Assembly: GCA_963682025.1 (NCBI GenBank)
Contig: OY821518.1
Coordinates: forward strand, 220,502,868-220,566,867
DNA length: 64,000 bases
Origin: Cordilura impudica
Lineage: Eukaryota > Arthropoda > Insecta > Diptera > Scathophagidae
Direction of reading: 5' to 3'
The position numbers and the translations under genes are program-made. Numbering within the stretch: position 1 is the first letter of the stretch; the number at the start of each line of letters is the position of its first letter. Under the pieces are notes generated by a model. The model saw only the letters and a list, made by a program, of their open reading frames with translations. It did no database searches and had not been told where the DNA came from. This document shows, piece after piece, positions 11,630 to 21,501 of this stretch.

Positions 11630-13602
11630 TTATTGTTTGTGATGAAAGTTATAGAAACAGTCTTTCGAGTTTGAGAAACATAAATTTATATTACATTTTC
11701 GGCATATTATTTGAGTTTCCGAAGTGCAGTCTGGAAATTTACAAGTTTTTTTGCCATTTCTATCTAAAAGTTTTGGGAAATGTTCAACACCATCATATCG
11801 GACATCAGTCGGTGGCAGAAAAGTTTTTTACCCTGAACCTTTTTTGATACTGGCAAGACGCAGGCGCCCCGCAGCTTTGGGAACTGTAGGGTTTTGCGAT
11901 GTGCAAAGCACTTGTGCAGCTTCTGCTCGGAAGTTTGGCAGTTGGTATTTCTTGTCATTGGGGTCAGTAATATTGATTCTCTTAAACAAAATGTAAGCAT
12001 TGACCATAGCTACGTCAACTAAATGAATAAACAAGCGGTTGGTATATTTGTTCGACTTTACGGAATTTTGTAGCGTCCTATGAGTCCATCCATAAGATCG
12101 ACCCCACCCATATGGCTATTGTATTCATGTATTATGTTTGGGCATGGAATATCAATATATTTTTTTTCTGATCGGACAAAACGTGGAACGGTGGATTTTG
12201 AATCTGTTTGGTTTTGAAAAGGCTTTATACCTACATATGTTGATGCTAGTCGTACAGCTTTGTTGTCTTTCCAAACTGTTGTAGAGATATCAACACCGAA
12301 AGCAGATCCACAGAATTCAGAGGAATATCCTCGTGATTGCTTTTTTAGTTCGTTTTCCGTTGGTAGCTTACAATTCGCGATTCGATTACATCGAATAGTT
12401 CCCAAAGCAAAAATGCCTCGCGAACGGAGGTAAACTAGTAGCGGTAGTGACGTATAATAATTGTCGAAGTACATGATATGGTTTTTAAACTCTGGAACAG
12501 TACGTGACAGTCGAACAACCACATTTGATGACGCCCCAAGATCCGGTGCACCTAGTTCCACGACGTTATCTCCAGCACCACAATAAAACTCAAAACCGGT
12601 AGCAAAAACCAAAAGAATCGGCCAAAACGAAAAGTTTGATTCCCCACTTATGAGGTTTGTCAGGCATATATTGCCGAAGGAAAGTCTTCATTTTCGTTGA
12701 ACACATCTGCTCACCCACACAAATGCGTTGTGTCATCGGGACAGATTTAAACTTTTCGTTGAAATGTTCTACAATCGGCCGTATTTTGTGGGTCATGGTC
12801 TGGTGAGTTTTTTGGGGCCATGTTACTATTGTCGTTGAAGTGTATGTTGCTACGTATTTGCTCGAAACGATTTCTAGACATAGTGTTCTGAATCATTTGG
12901 AATGCATATTCGATCCAATACGATCGTACGTTTGGATAACAGTATACTGACATAAAATTAGAATCCCTATATATTGCTTTATTTTCTAAATTTGTTGTAG
13001 AGAAATAAGTGGCAATATTTTTTTGAGCGGCATAGATGTTTGTTTGTTCAAAAATGTGCTCTATTATGGTGTCATCCAAGAAGTATTTGAAGCATTTTTA
13101 TGGAGTATCTAGCTTTTTAAAATCTTCCCCGAGTTCGGAGTCACAAAACTCAATCTCAGATCTATCAACCACTATGTTTTTTTGACGCCATAAAATTTTT
13201 TTTGAAGATATCTGATTTTGGATCTATATCCACTGCAGATCCATCAAATTATCCTACGCTATTCAATATATTGTCTTCGTGTTGAAGACGTTTACGCTTC
13301 TGTGGTCGAGGTATTGTAGAAACAACTGAAGATGAGGTACATGGAGATAATAATGATGCACTTTCACTTTCACCAATCTCCGCAACAAGATCAGACTCTG
13401 ACATACCTACTATGCGATCAATCGCCATGTTTACATCTTCGTTCAGTAGAAAGTCTGGATCATCAACATCATCATCGTTATCAAGATCATCATCTTCATC
13501 TGCCTCCCCATCAGTTTCGCCGTCAAAGTCCACCGTTTCTAACATCATTCGAATCTCTTCATCAGAAAGCGATCATAATTTATTTTTTTGTTGACGTTCC
13601 AT
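11630..13602 (-). pseudogene. piggyBac-like transposase, multiply broken
   Basis: Reading from the ATG at 13602: an acidic N-terminus (SLSDEEI, then Asp/Glu runs, then PRPQKRKR), a DDE_Tnp_1_7 core (SNFMSVY...ENKAIY region, FDNYYTS with the second Asp, HEYNSHMGGVDLMD with the third), and a C-terminal Cys-rich domain at 11632-11720 (CKFPDC, CRKCNINLC, CFYNFHH). Breaks seen: TGA at codon 10 (13573-13575); lost frame between 13249 and about 13130; frameshifts near 12790, 12605 and 12058; in-frame TAA near 11828. Parts 12058-12612, 12590-12796 and 12747-13079 are the core pieces. The Cys-rich tail that normally binds the element ends is preserved. Confidence 0.9.
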
Positions 13603-13615
13603 TGCTAACCTATAA

Positions 13616-13632
13616 CCGCCTCTAGACGGGGT
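13616..13632. repeat. Subterminal piggyBac word, copy 1
   Basis: CGCCTCTAGACGGGG just upstream of the transposase start is an imperfect palindrome centred on CTAG. The same word, inverted, is at 13976-13993 (CCCGTCTAGAGGCGGGC), only about 15 nt inside the right terminal repeat. A weaker relative (CTGCCTACAGGCGG) is at 11418-11433 near the left end. Repeated subterminal palindromes are typical transposase-binding or hairpin sites; the role here is inferred. Confidence 0.5.
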
Positions 13633-14010
13633 GTCTTCTAAGTCAAAAGGAAAGCTTAGAAGAACTTTTTTTTCTTAAACTTGAACTTTTTTCGTAAATT
13701 TAACGCTCACAGCAACACACTTATAATTTTTTTGTTGAGTTTTGACAACAAATAATACTTTATTTAATAGTTTGTTTTTTGCGTATCACACGAAATAATT
13801 ATTTTCACCGTTTTGCACAAAATTTCAACTTTGACTGTCTCTAACAGCAAACATACGCATCAGAATTCGTTGCAAATGCTACCACTCGAAAGTGTGTGAT
13901 TCCCCAAAATATACAAAAGCAAAAAAAAAGAGAAAGGCAGTTAATGCAAAAAATTACGCATTTAAGAGGTATTGCCCGTCTAGAGGCGGGCATGGGCACT
14001 AGAGGGTTAA

Positions 14011-14504
14011 ATTATATTCATATTTTGCAAAGTTATTTTTTATTATCATAAAACATCGTATAAAAAGTTTTTGCAAGGCTTATCCAATACCATATTAAAA
14101 ATGCACGACTGGCCTTAACTACTAGTGTTATTTTATTAAAATCTTACATTGTAGGGTGTTTTTTAAATCAAAAGTCGTAGTTCTGTTTCAATGACGACGC
14201 AGTTCAGAAGAGGCTTGTTATATTCGATGGTGGAAGCCCCTTATATATGGTACAGGCAATGTGGATATAACCGATTTTATACAAAATAGCTTCTGTTTTG
14301 AAACTTTACGAGATAGAACTAACGACCGCAATTAATTTTTTCTTTTTTACTTCTGCCGTATTCAGTCAATACCCATAATCAAATTTATAATTCAATATAT
14401 TCAAATGCTTTTTTAGAATATGAATATAAAAATAATATTTAATATATATTTTGTCAGACATTTACTCTTTCTTGTATTAAGGCAGTTTTGGAATTAAAAT
14501 ATTT
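14011..14504. other. No recognised gene
   Basis: AT-rich sequence with no supportable open frame or repeat family. Confidence 0.5.
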
Positions 14505-14745
14505 ATACCATATACCACTATCAGGGTATCGTGAGTTCGTTTTGATGTTTGCAAATCAGAATCGCTTTCTGTGTTGACTTAGCAATGCTCGCCCATCCTG
14601 CCGTCCGTATGTCTATCTATCTGTCTGGGTAATCATGTGAACCTTCTAATCGAACAAAAGGTCGCAACTATGATTATATTTTGACAAAATTTGCATTTAA
14701 GTTTCCATGGGACCTAGCCCGTCATACAAAGTACACCTATTAGAC
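14505..14745 (+). repeat. Degraded HINE family A remnant
   Basis: ATATACCACTATCAGGGTAT, then CAGAATCGCTTTCTG, a GTCY-type run (CCGTCCGTATGTCTATCTATCTGTCTG), GGTCGCAACTATGATTATATTTTGACAAAATTTG and ACCTAGCCCGTCATACAAAG follow in the same order as in the intact copies (for example 25071-25860). It is the most decayed copy in the window and lacks the 3' hairpin. Confidence 0.65.
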
Positions 14746-15039
14746 CGCACAAAATGATCGTACGATTAAGATTATCAAATATCAATCTATAATATTTATA
14801 GTATGGCGATTTCTTGTGACCGATATAATGTTGTCAGATTTAATCCTATTTTGACCAAACATCCTTCACTTGAGAGGTGTTTCTTTTTAGCTGTGTGTGT
14901 GTTTATTAAATTTGGTAATGTGTTTGCAACAATTGTATATCAAAAGCCTGTGTTGACTTGAAAAATAATTTTGGGCATAAACCAACAACGACAATAACAA
15001 CAACAACGCAATCGAATTTCATTATAATAATTGCATATC

Positions 15040-15244
15040 ACACGCCCTGTGTTAAATTGTGAGTTGCCTAAAATAGTATATTTTAGGTGGCGTACAAGTT
15101 GGTTCAAATACCTTTAGGCTCTTATTTCTGTTAATGAAATAAATATAATGAATTAGATAAAAAAACATTGGAAGAAATAAACTGAATAAAAAAATAACAT
15201 TTCCTGGAATTTGCACTCGAATTTCGAGAGCTTGGCTCTACTAG
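15040..15244 (+). repeat. Dispersed repeat X, ends in ACTAG|T
   Basis: This matches 46860-47055 in inverted orientation over about 200 bp, including a CACGCCCTGTGTTAAATTGTGAG-like block and TTCCTGGAATTTGCACTCGA. Both copies end with a short hairpin-forming stretch (AGAGC TTG GCTCT here) and then CTAG followed by T, which fits a Helitron 3' end. Confidence 0.6.
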
Positions 15245-16045
15245 TATATAAAAAAGCGAAAGTATGTATGCTTCTTTGTTTGATTATTTGAAGCTTAAAA
15301 GACTCTAAATAATTAGGACGATCTTTCTGACTTTTTAGATATTTTTAGTGGGCGTGGCACCACCCATACAAAGTGATGCTTTAATAACATATATATAGAC
15401 AACTATGACAGGTAGAGCTTAGCAAGTTATTAATGTTAGTTGCAACGCCGAAAATGGGAGGAATCGGATAAGTGGCACGTGACAACCCCATACAAAGTAA
15501 TTATTCAATGTGATATATTATTGACGTGAGTAGTTGGATAAAAAATGGGAGAAACAGAACCAATGGGCTCCCCTTGTACAAATTAAATATTAAACGCATA
15601 TATCTTTAGTACTATGACGAGAGATCTTTGAATATTTTCTGTGCGATCACCTATTACTAATTTAGTAGCCATGGTAAAAATGGCCGGGATCGGATAAGTT
15701 GGAGTGGTACCCCCTAGAGAGATATATTTATATATGTATATATATATATATATTCCCGTTCCTATAACGAGCATAGGGCCAATACAAAATAATATTTGAA
15801 TATCATATATCTCGAGTGCTATGACTTAGATAGCTTTGCAAATTTGTCTACGGTCATATGTTATTAATGTCGGTGGCCTGACTAAAACTAGGTGAGATCA
15901 GACCAATGAACCAATGAGTGCTGAATGATAAGAGTGTTGGAACTTTTCGAGAGCCAATAAGATGCTCATGTCATTACTTTAACAAAAAATGGGCTTGAAG
16001 GGGGCGGTGTGTAGGGGATTTCCTACACAAAGTATATATTAGGGC
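15237..16045 (+). repeat. Diverged Helitron-like repeat with ~142-bp units
   Basis: It starts TCTACTAGTATATAAAAAAG, a worn version of the Helitron start at 1361, and carries units marked by GGGCGTGGCACCACCCATAC (15352), a CCCCATACAAAG unit (15485), CTCCCCTTGTACAAAT (15568) and CTACACAAAGTATAT (16022). An (AT)n microsatellite lies at 15723-15752. Coding capacity is absent. Confidence 0.6.
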
Positions 16046-16164
16046 TGTGGAGTTGAAGTTGGAGTTGTGGAGTAATAGCCGAGGTCTCGGTATTTGTACT
16101 TGAGTCGGAATTGGAGCCGGTGTCACTAAAAAAATTTTTCGGTATTGTACGTGCACGAAGAATT

Positions 16165-16275
16165 CATGCAGAATATGGATACATTTTTGAAACATATGTG
16201 GTAATGCTTTTGCTTTATTTAGTGTAAAAACATTGGGCATTTGGCCTGATAAATTTCTAACTCAATCATTAAGAT
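16165..16275 (+). repeat. Copy of the 3630-3740 repeat
   Basis: CATGCAGAATATGGATACATT followed by TTGCTTTATTTAGTGTAAAAAC and AACTCAATCATTAA keeps the order of 3630-3740 with moderate divergence. In both places this repeat borders the Helitron-like elements. Confidence 0.65.
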
Positions 16276-16604
16276 TTTTTATTTTTATAATTGTAGAAAT
16301 AAGAAATAATAAATAATAAAAATTCTTAGAAATAGGCTAAGTAATATTTTACGGATCACTAATAAGGAGATTTTAGTTTATTTTATAAGAGTAGCTTCAC
16401 TAACTAAGTGGTATAAAAGTGTACCACAGATTTGATATTTATTCAGATTTTTATTTCATCTGAAGTTTTTTTTATTTTAAGATTCCGATATTATAGTATC
16501 TTGTTTGTTATTAAAGGGATGTTGGATAGCTTATACACATAACTGACCTGATCTTCTACTTGGATATAATATTGATAGATCAAATACGAAAAATCTGTTA
16601 AAAA

Positions 16605-16906
16605 CTAAAAAATGTCCGATTATACAATCCAATTCAAATATGAATATGAAAATGTGTACAAACATGCAAAGTCCGCAGTGCGGACAGGAAAAGATTTGTC
16701 TGCATACTTTGAATCTTATACTGGCGTTAGGCAAGGATGTCTCCTGTCCCCATTGCTCTTTACACTGTACTTAAATGAACTCCATGAACATTTGGGAGGT
16801 GGTCTGATGGCAGATGATATAAATATACGTTTGCTTATATATGCGGGTGATATAGTTTTATTGGCTGATCATACATTAATAACACAGTTCAACACGAAAC
16901 AAAATT
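16605..16906 (+). pseudogene. Non-LTR reverse transcriptase, 5' fragment
   Basis: Reads KSAVRTGKDLSAYFESYTGV then RQGCLLSPLLFTLYLNEL and LIYAGDIVLLADH. These are RT motifs of a LINE: the GVRQGCLLSPLLF block and the catalytic box, which is YAGD here instead of the family's YADD, a disabling change. The frame runs to AATT at 16903-16906, where a DNA transposon is inserted; the same reading frame resumes at 20163. The element is 5'-truncated, and its clade is not assigned. Confidence 0.85.
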
Positions 16907-17554
16907 GCGGGGTTCCGACGATTGATTCTGGTGGAGGAGACCAAAAAGAAATATACGTGTGTCGGCGTTTTGAAAGATCACATCAAAATTTTATTTTAGA
17001 AGCGGTTAAATTTTCCCAACTCTGGCCTGTTCTTCAGCATATCGGTATATAAAACTATGTTTTCTTTACATCTGAGGTATAGCGTATGTTCAGCAACTTT
17101 GTGGAAAATATTATGGCAAATATTTTTGTAGAATATATTAACCCTCTAACTCCCCTTCATAATGGCAAATCATAAAAAAAAACCCCGAAAAAGGAGAAGG
17201 GCGGAGATGAAATGTTCAATAAAAATGTTCACCATAAAATTTTAGTATATATTTATGTCGGAAAACACCAAAACCCAAAACTTAATACAAACACAAAAAA
17301 CCAATCAAATTCAAGATTGCTCATTAAGGGTTAATTTAGTTATTGTTTACAAATGTAGGTCATCCCATTTCTGACGAGAAGGTTTGACACTCAAATACCG
17401 AATACTTTTGTATCTACGTCACTATGCCCTTAGTTTTGTTGCGTATCTTCTTCTTCATATTCGTGTTATCATCTTGTTCCCACTCAAAATTGAAGCAAGG
17501 AAGTTTGATATTTTTTGTGGTTTTTTATTGTACCACAAGGGAATTTGTAAAAAT

Positions 17555-18134
17555 AACAAGTAATAAATTATAGTCGGTATACACCGACTACACGATACGA
17601 TATACCGTTGTTTAGAGACCCTATCTCTTCGGTCCAACTAATTGGATATAGCAAATATGCATAAACCAAATTTGAGTGATATTTTTATTAATTTTTTCGC
17701 TGCAGATATGAAAAAGTTCATATCGGATACCATATATAAATGGGGACTAGGTCGAAAAATGGCCCGATCCTAACCATATTTGAGACCTATGACTAAAAAT
17801 TGTCCTATAGGGATTATTTTTGGACTACTGATTAATGGATATAATAAACACATACAAACCCAATTTGACTGAGATCTATATGATAATTTCAATTTATGTC
17901 GATTTCATGGGGGTCATTTGTATGGAGACTAGGTCTGAACATGGCCGTTCATTCTATGGCCGGTAAAAGCTTGTGTACTATATTTCATCAAAAATATTTG
18001 TATTTGCGACCTGTAGTTTGTAATATAATGATGTAGTGTAATAAAAGATGGGTCTAGGTCAAATATTTTTGGTAGTTACAAACAGCAGCACAAAGACATT
18101 ATACCCAAACCACATGGTGGTGTAGGGTATAAAA
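17555..18134 (-). repeat. HINE family A copy inside long-TIR transposon
   Basis: On the minus strand it starts at 18134 (TATACCCTACACCACC...) and ends at the hairpin TAGTCGGTGTATACCGACTA, then TAATTTATTACTTGTT. It lacks the (GTCY)n run and part of the middle (a jump near 17788). Its 5' end abuts the transposase ATG at 18135. Confidence 0.85.
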
Positions 18135-19785
18135 ATGGCTGATTGGTGGGAAAAACTTGACTACTTTTGCTATGTCTGCGGCAAGCATATTGTAAAGGAA
18201 TAAAAGGTTTCATTTTTCAATAGTAAAGTGGAGGATATGTATTAATTTTATATTGAACTGGAAGTTTTTCCAGATGAGCCACGGGTGCCAAAACCTATCT
18301 GCCGAATTTGCTATAACAGTTTGATGCTGTTGTCTAAAGATAATATAAGTTTTGATCGATATTCTTAGTTCGACAATAATTTTACGATATTATTGGTTTA
18401 GGTGAACGAAACTCAATGAAGTTTGGCATTCCGATGTGTTGGCTAGAGCCAGGTAAGCACGACGAGACTACATGCTATGTTTGTCAAAATAGTGGCATAA
18501 TGAAATTAAGTAGGCATAATCGAAAGAGTTTTTGTATAAAGCAGTGCCATCAGCTTTGCTTCCAGTGCCAGTTTCGGATGTGCTTCCGATACCTGCACTA
18601 CCAACTCGCAGTCCAAGTCTTCTTTGGGAATCTGATACAAGAGCCGAAACCGAAACCGTCGTTTCTAATTTTGTACAATTCGAAGCAACATCTAGCCCAA
18701 AATTAATGTCACAAGAACATTTAAATGCTTTGGTGAGAAAATGGAGACTATCAAAAAATAATGCAGAAATATCAGCAGCCGGCTTGAAAAGCCTGCATTT
18801 GCTCGAGCCTGGTTTGAAAGTATCTAGTTTCATAACGCGCCAGCATACATTTCATCCATTCTTTACAGTAAACGAAACGAACACATTTGTATATTGTAAC
18901 GACATTGTAGGCTTAATGAATGAAATGAACATAAAGTACAACCCAGCCGATTGGCGTATTTTTATTGACTCTTCACAGAAAAGTCTTAAAGCTGTACTTC
19001 TGTTTTACGACAACACAAAAACCCCAATTCCAATTGCATATGCTGTCAACATGAAAGAGTCTTATGATTCTATGAAATATATATTGGACGTAGTGAAATG
19101 CGAGGAGCATAAATGGCGTGCTTGTTGCGATTTAAAAGTAGTTGCCTTTCTCTCTGGAATGCAATTTGGATATGTAAAGTATCCATGCTTTTTATGCAAA
19201 TGGGATAGTAGATGGCGTGGCAACAAGTATGCAAAGAGTTGGGAGTCCAGAGCTCACTGGAAATTAGGCGAACACAACATCATTCAGCCACCCGTAGTAC
19301 CAACAGAACAAATACTTCTGCCACCACTACATATAAAACTTGGTAGACTAAAGAAGATTTAATACAGCTTGTAGTAAAAACAATTTGGTTTCATTTTGAA
19401 AAAGCATTTGTTTTGTCTTTAATCCAACAGGTGTTTTTGTTGGTCATGATATACGGAAGCTCATTCAAAATGCTGAGTTCAAACGTATTCTCTCCCTAAA
19501 TGAACTGCTTCTGCTCAAACATACACGAACGCCATGCTAGAAGAGTTCGAAAAGTTAGGGGTCCACATGTCAACAAAAATCCACTTTTTGAACTCACATA
19601 TGGACTTTTTTGAAAATCTGTTGTCAACTGAATCTGATGAACGTGGTGAACGTTTTCATCAGGTCTGTCTTCCTATAGAAGAACGATATAACGGCAAGAG
19701 CATTTTGTCTTTTATTACAGATTTGTGTTGGACATTGTACGATAATGGTGTCGAATTACCAAGAGCGGAAAAGAAAGTGATTTGA
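18135..19785 (+). pseudogene. Broken transposase, homologue of the 563-aa protein
   Basis: The pieces match the intact protein at 59930-61621 in order: DYFCYVCGKHIVKE and PKPICRICYNSL (zinc Cys pairs), KFGIPMCWLEPGKHDETTCYVC (18416), then 18532-19362 with WRIFIDSSQKSLKAVLL (first Asp), RACCDLKVVAFLSG (second Asp), KYPCFLCKWDSR and LPPLHIKLG, and 19534-19785 with DERGERFHQ (Glu). Several stops and frame changes separate them (near 18202, 18245, 18416, 18532, 19362) and a stretch equivalent to residues 445-475 of the intact protein is missing. The three putative acidic residues survive. Confidence 0.88.
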
Positions 19786-20162
19786 AAGTTGTCTGACATA
19801 TATAGTAAAATTTTATGGTGAACATTTTTTTGAACATTTCATCCCCGCCCTTCTCCTTTCTCGGGATGTTTTTTACGATTTGTTAGAATAAAGCCAAAAA
19901 ATGCCGTTATGAGGGGGAGGTAGAGGGTTAATATGTTCTACAAAAATATATGCATAATATTTTCCACAAAGTTGCTGAACATACCCTATACCTCAGATGT
20001 AAAGAAAACATAGTTTTATATACCGATATGCTGCAAGAACAGACCAGAGTTGGGAAACTTTAACTGCTTCTAAAGTAAAATTCCGATTGATCTTTCAAAA
20101 CGGCGACACACGTATATTTTTTTTTTCGTCTCCTCCACCAGAATCAATCGTCGGAACCCCGT

Positions 20163-21169
20163 AATTTGGGAAAAAGTTTGAAATTGTTGTACATTGTAAT
20201 GAGAAACATGGTAAAGAACTTGGAAAGTTATTGTAAGCAGTACAATATGGAGGTGAATAAGCTTAAATCGGAAATGGTGGTATTCAGAAAAGGAGGCAGG
20301 CTTCCATCAAGTGAAAAGATAGAGTACAAAAATCAAGAAATTAAAATTGTAAACGAGTACAACTGTGAATCTGGAATCATAGTGAAAAAAGAAATATATC
20401 GTCTAATAGTAGTATTAATGTAACCGAACATAAGCCTGAAATCTAAGTGGAAACTTTTCGGTCAGTCTGCCGGTCTATAGTAGATGCAGCTCAGCGATGG
20501 GGTTACTGTTTATTTGAGGAGGTAGACAAGTTACGCAAGTTAAACAAAAGTAGAATGCAGTCATTTTTACACATTGAATTTACATATGGACTATATCTAC
20601 AAAACGCTATTTCAGTACAAACAAAACAGATTATTATATTTTGGGCAAAGAAAATCAATGAAATAAGTAGAGAATTTGTGGTCCAATATAACTTTGAAAA
20701 TAACAGTCAACAACAATGGATTCGATATGGAACGATTTTGCTTCAAGAAATGAAATCAAGTTCAATCATGGAAATTCAACAACAAGCTCTAAATAGTACA
20801 TTAAGATTAAATAATTATTTGAACCATAGTATGGAAATAAACTGTATCGAAAACTTGAGGAGTCAAACGCAAATCTCAACCATTTTTAAAGCGAGATGCG
20901 TTATGTTACTGTTAAATTCAAACAGTATTAAAACAATTGAAAACCATATGTGCACTTTATGCAATACCGGTGATAATGAAACAGCACAACATTTCACGTC
21001 AAGATGTCCAATATTTAAAGAATTACGAAACAGATTTTTTGGTAAACCAATTATTAATGAGAATGAAGTCATAAATATTTTGAATGCCCGAATACGTAAC
21101 GATTGGATTTCATTTTATAATTATGTTGAAAATGGTTTAAATTATAGAAATCTTATTTTTTTTTTTTGA
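20163..21169 (+). pseudogene. Non-LTR reverse transcriptase, 3' part
   Basis: Continuation of the fragment ending at 16906. 20166-20423 reads LESYCKQYNMEVNKLKSEMV and VFRKGG, the RT thumb region; after a frameshift 20447-21169 reads CRSIVDAAQRWGYCLFEEVD and ends with a zinc motif CTLCNTGDNETAQHFTSRC, a CCHC arrangement found at the C-terminus of several LINE clades. Decayed by the YAGD change, a frameshift near 20420 and the transposon insertion. Confidence 0.85.
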
Positions 21170-21209
21170 TTTTTGATGATTCTTTATTTGGCATTTACGT
21201 TTTAAATAT

Positions 21210-21381
21210 TTTTTTTTTAAGCCCAGTTCCGCGAAGCAGAGTGGCTTGTCTGCAGATTCTAATAATGCCTAGTTTTTTTTTTTTTTTTTTTATTGCAGCG
21301 ACAGACCAAAGCCTCTGGTGGGAATCGAACCCACGACCCCCGCATGATAGACGAGCACGCTACCTACTCACCTACCGAGGC
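21210..21381 (-). mobile_element. tRNA-headed SINE
   Basis: A tRNA-like head at 21311-21381 is followed on the minus strand by TTTGGTCTGTCGCTGCAAT, an A-run (about 21271-21292), a ~55-bp segment containing GACAAGCCACTCTGCTTCGC, and a second A-run (21210-21219). A tRNA-like head with A-rich tails is the usual SINE design. Alternatively the first A-run is the end and the rest is other sequence. No convincing target duplication was found. Confidence 0.6.
21311..21381 (-). tRNA. tRNA-like sequence (SINE head), not a functional tRNA
   Basis: The 71-nt minus-strand sequence begins GCCTCGG and ends CAGAGGC, which pair with one mismatch. It contains a TAGGTGAGTAGG A-box-like and a GGTTCGATTCC B-box motif. 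The T arm GTGGG/CCCAC is perfect. The anticodon arm GCGTG/CATGC encloses a 9-nt loop instead of 7, and the D arm pairs poorly. It thus has an internal Pol III promoter but an abnormal fold, fitting a SINE head rather than a working tRNA gene. Confidence 0.6.
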
Positions 21382-21501
21382 GTTTAGCATAAAAGTTCCT
21401 TTTCTACTTAAATATTAGGTAACAATTTGTATTATTTATGTGCATTAATGTTTGTAATATTTGTAAGGAAGGGTAAAATTTTAAAAAAACCTTTATGAAT
21501 T

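Larger units (their letters stand above)
11290..14006 (-). mobile_element. piggyBac-like element with TTAA and 14-bp TIRs
   Basis: TTAA stands at 11286-11289 and 14007-14010. Directly inside both, in opposite orientation, is the perfect 14-bp inverted repeat CCCTCTAGTGCCCA. TTAA duplication plus CCC-starting ends is the hallmark of piggyBac elements. The 2717-bp element holds one transposase gene on the minus strand. A subterminal word related to GCCTCTAGACGGG occurs twice near the transposase 5' end. The ends look intact while the gene is dead, so it could move only if another copy supplied transposase. Confidence 0.93.
16907..20162 (+). mobile_element. Long-TIR DNA transposon, dead relative of 58882-62328
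   Basis: Inverted repeats of about 345-365 bp (16907-17251 and 19798-20162) open with (G/A)CGGGGTTCCGACGATTGA. AATT is present on both sides (16903-16906, 20163-20166); removing the element and one AATT joins the flanking RT frame exactly, supporting a 4-bp target duplication. Inside are a HINE copy (17555-18134) and a broken transposase (18135-19785) homologous to the intact one at 59930-61621. The terminal sequence differs from the other element, so these are separate lineages of one family. Confidence 0.88.

Noticed and set aside
13332..13625. Plus-strand His/Gln/Ser-rich frames
   Set aside because: Antisense of the acidic N-terminus of the piggyBac-like transposase.
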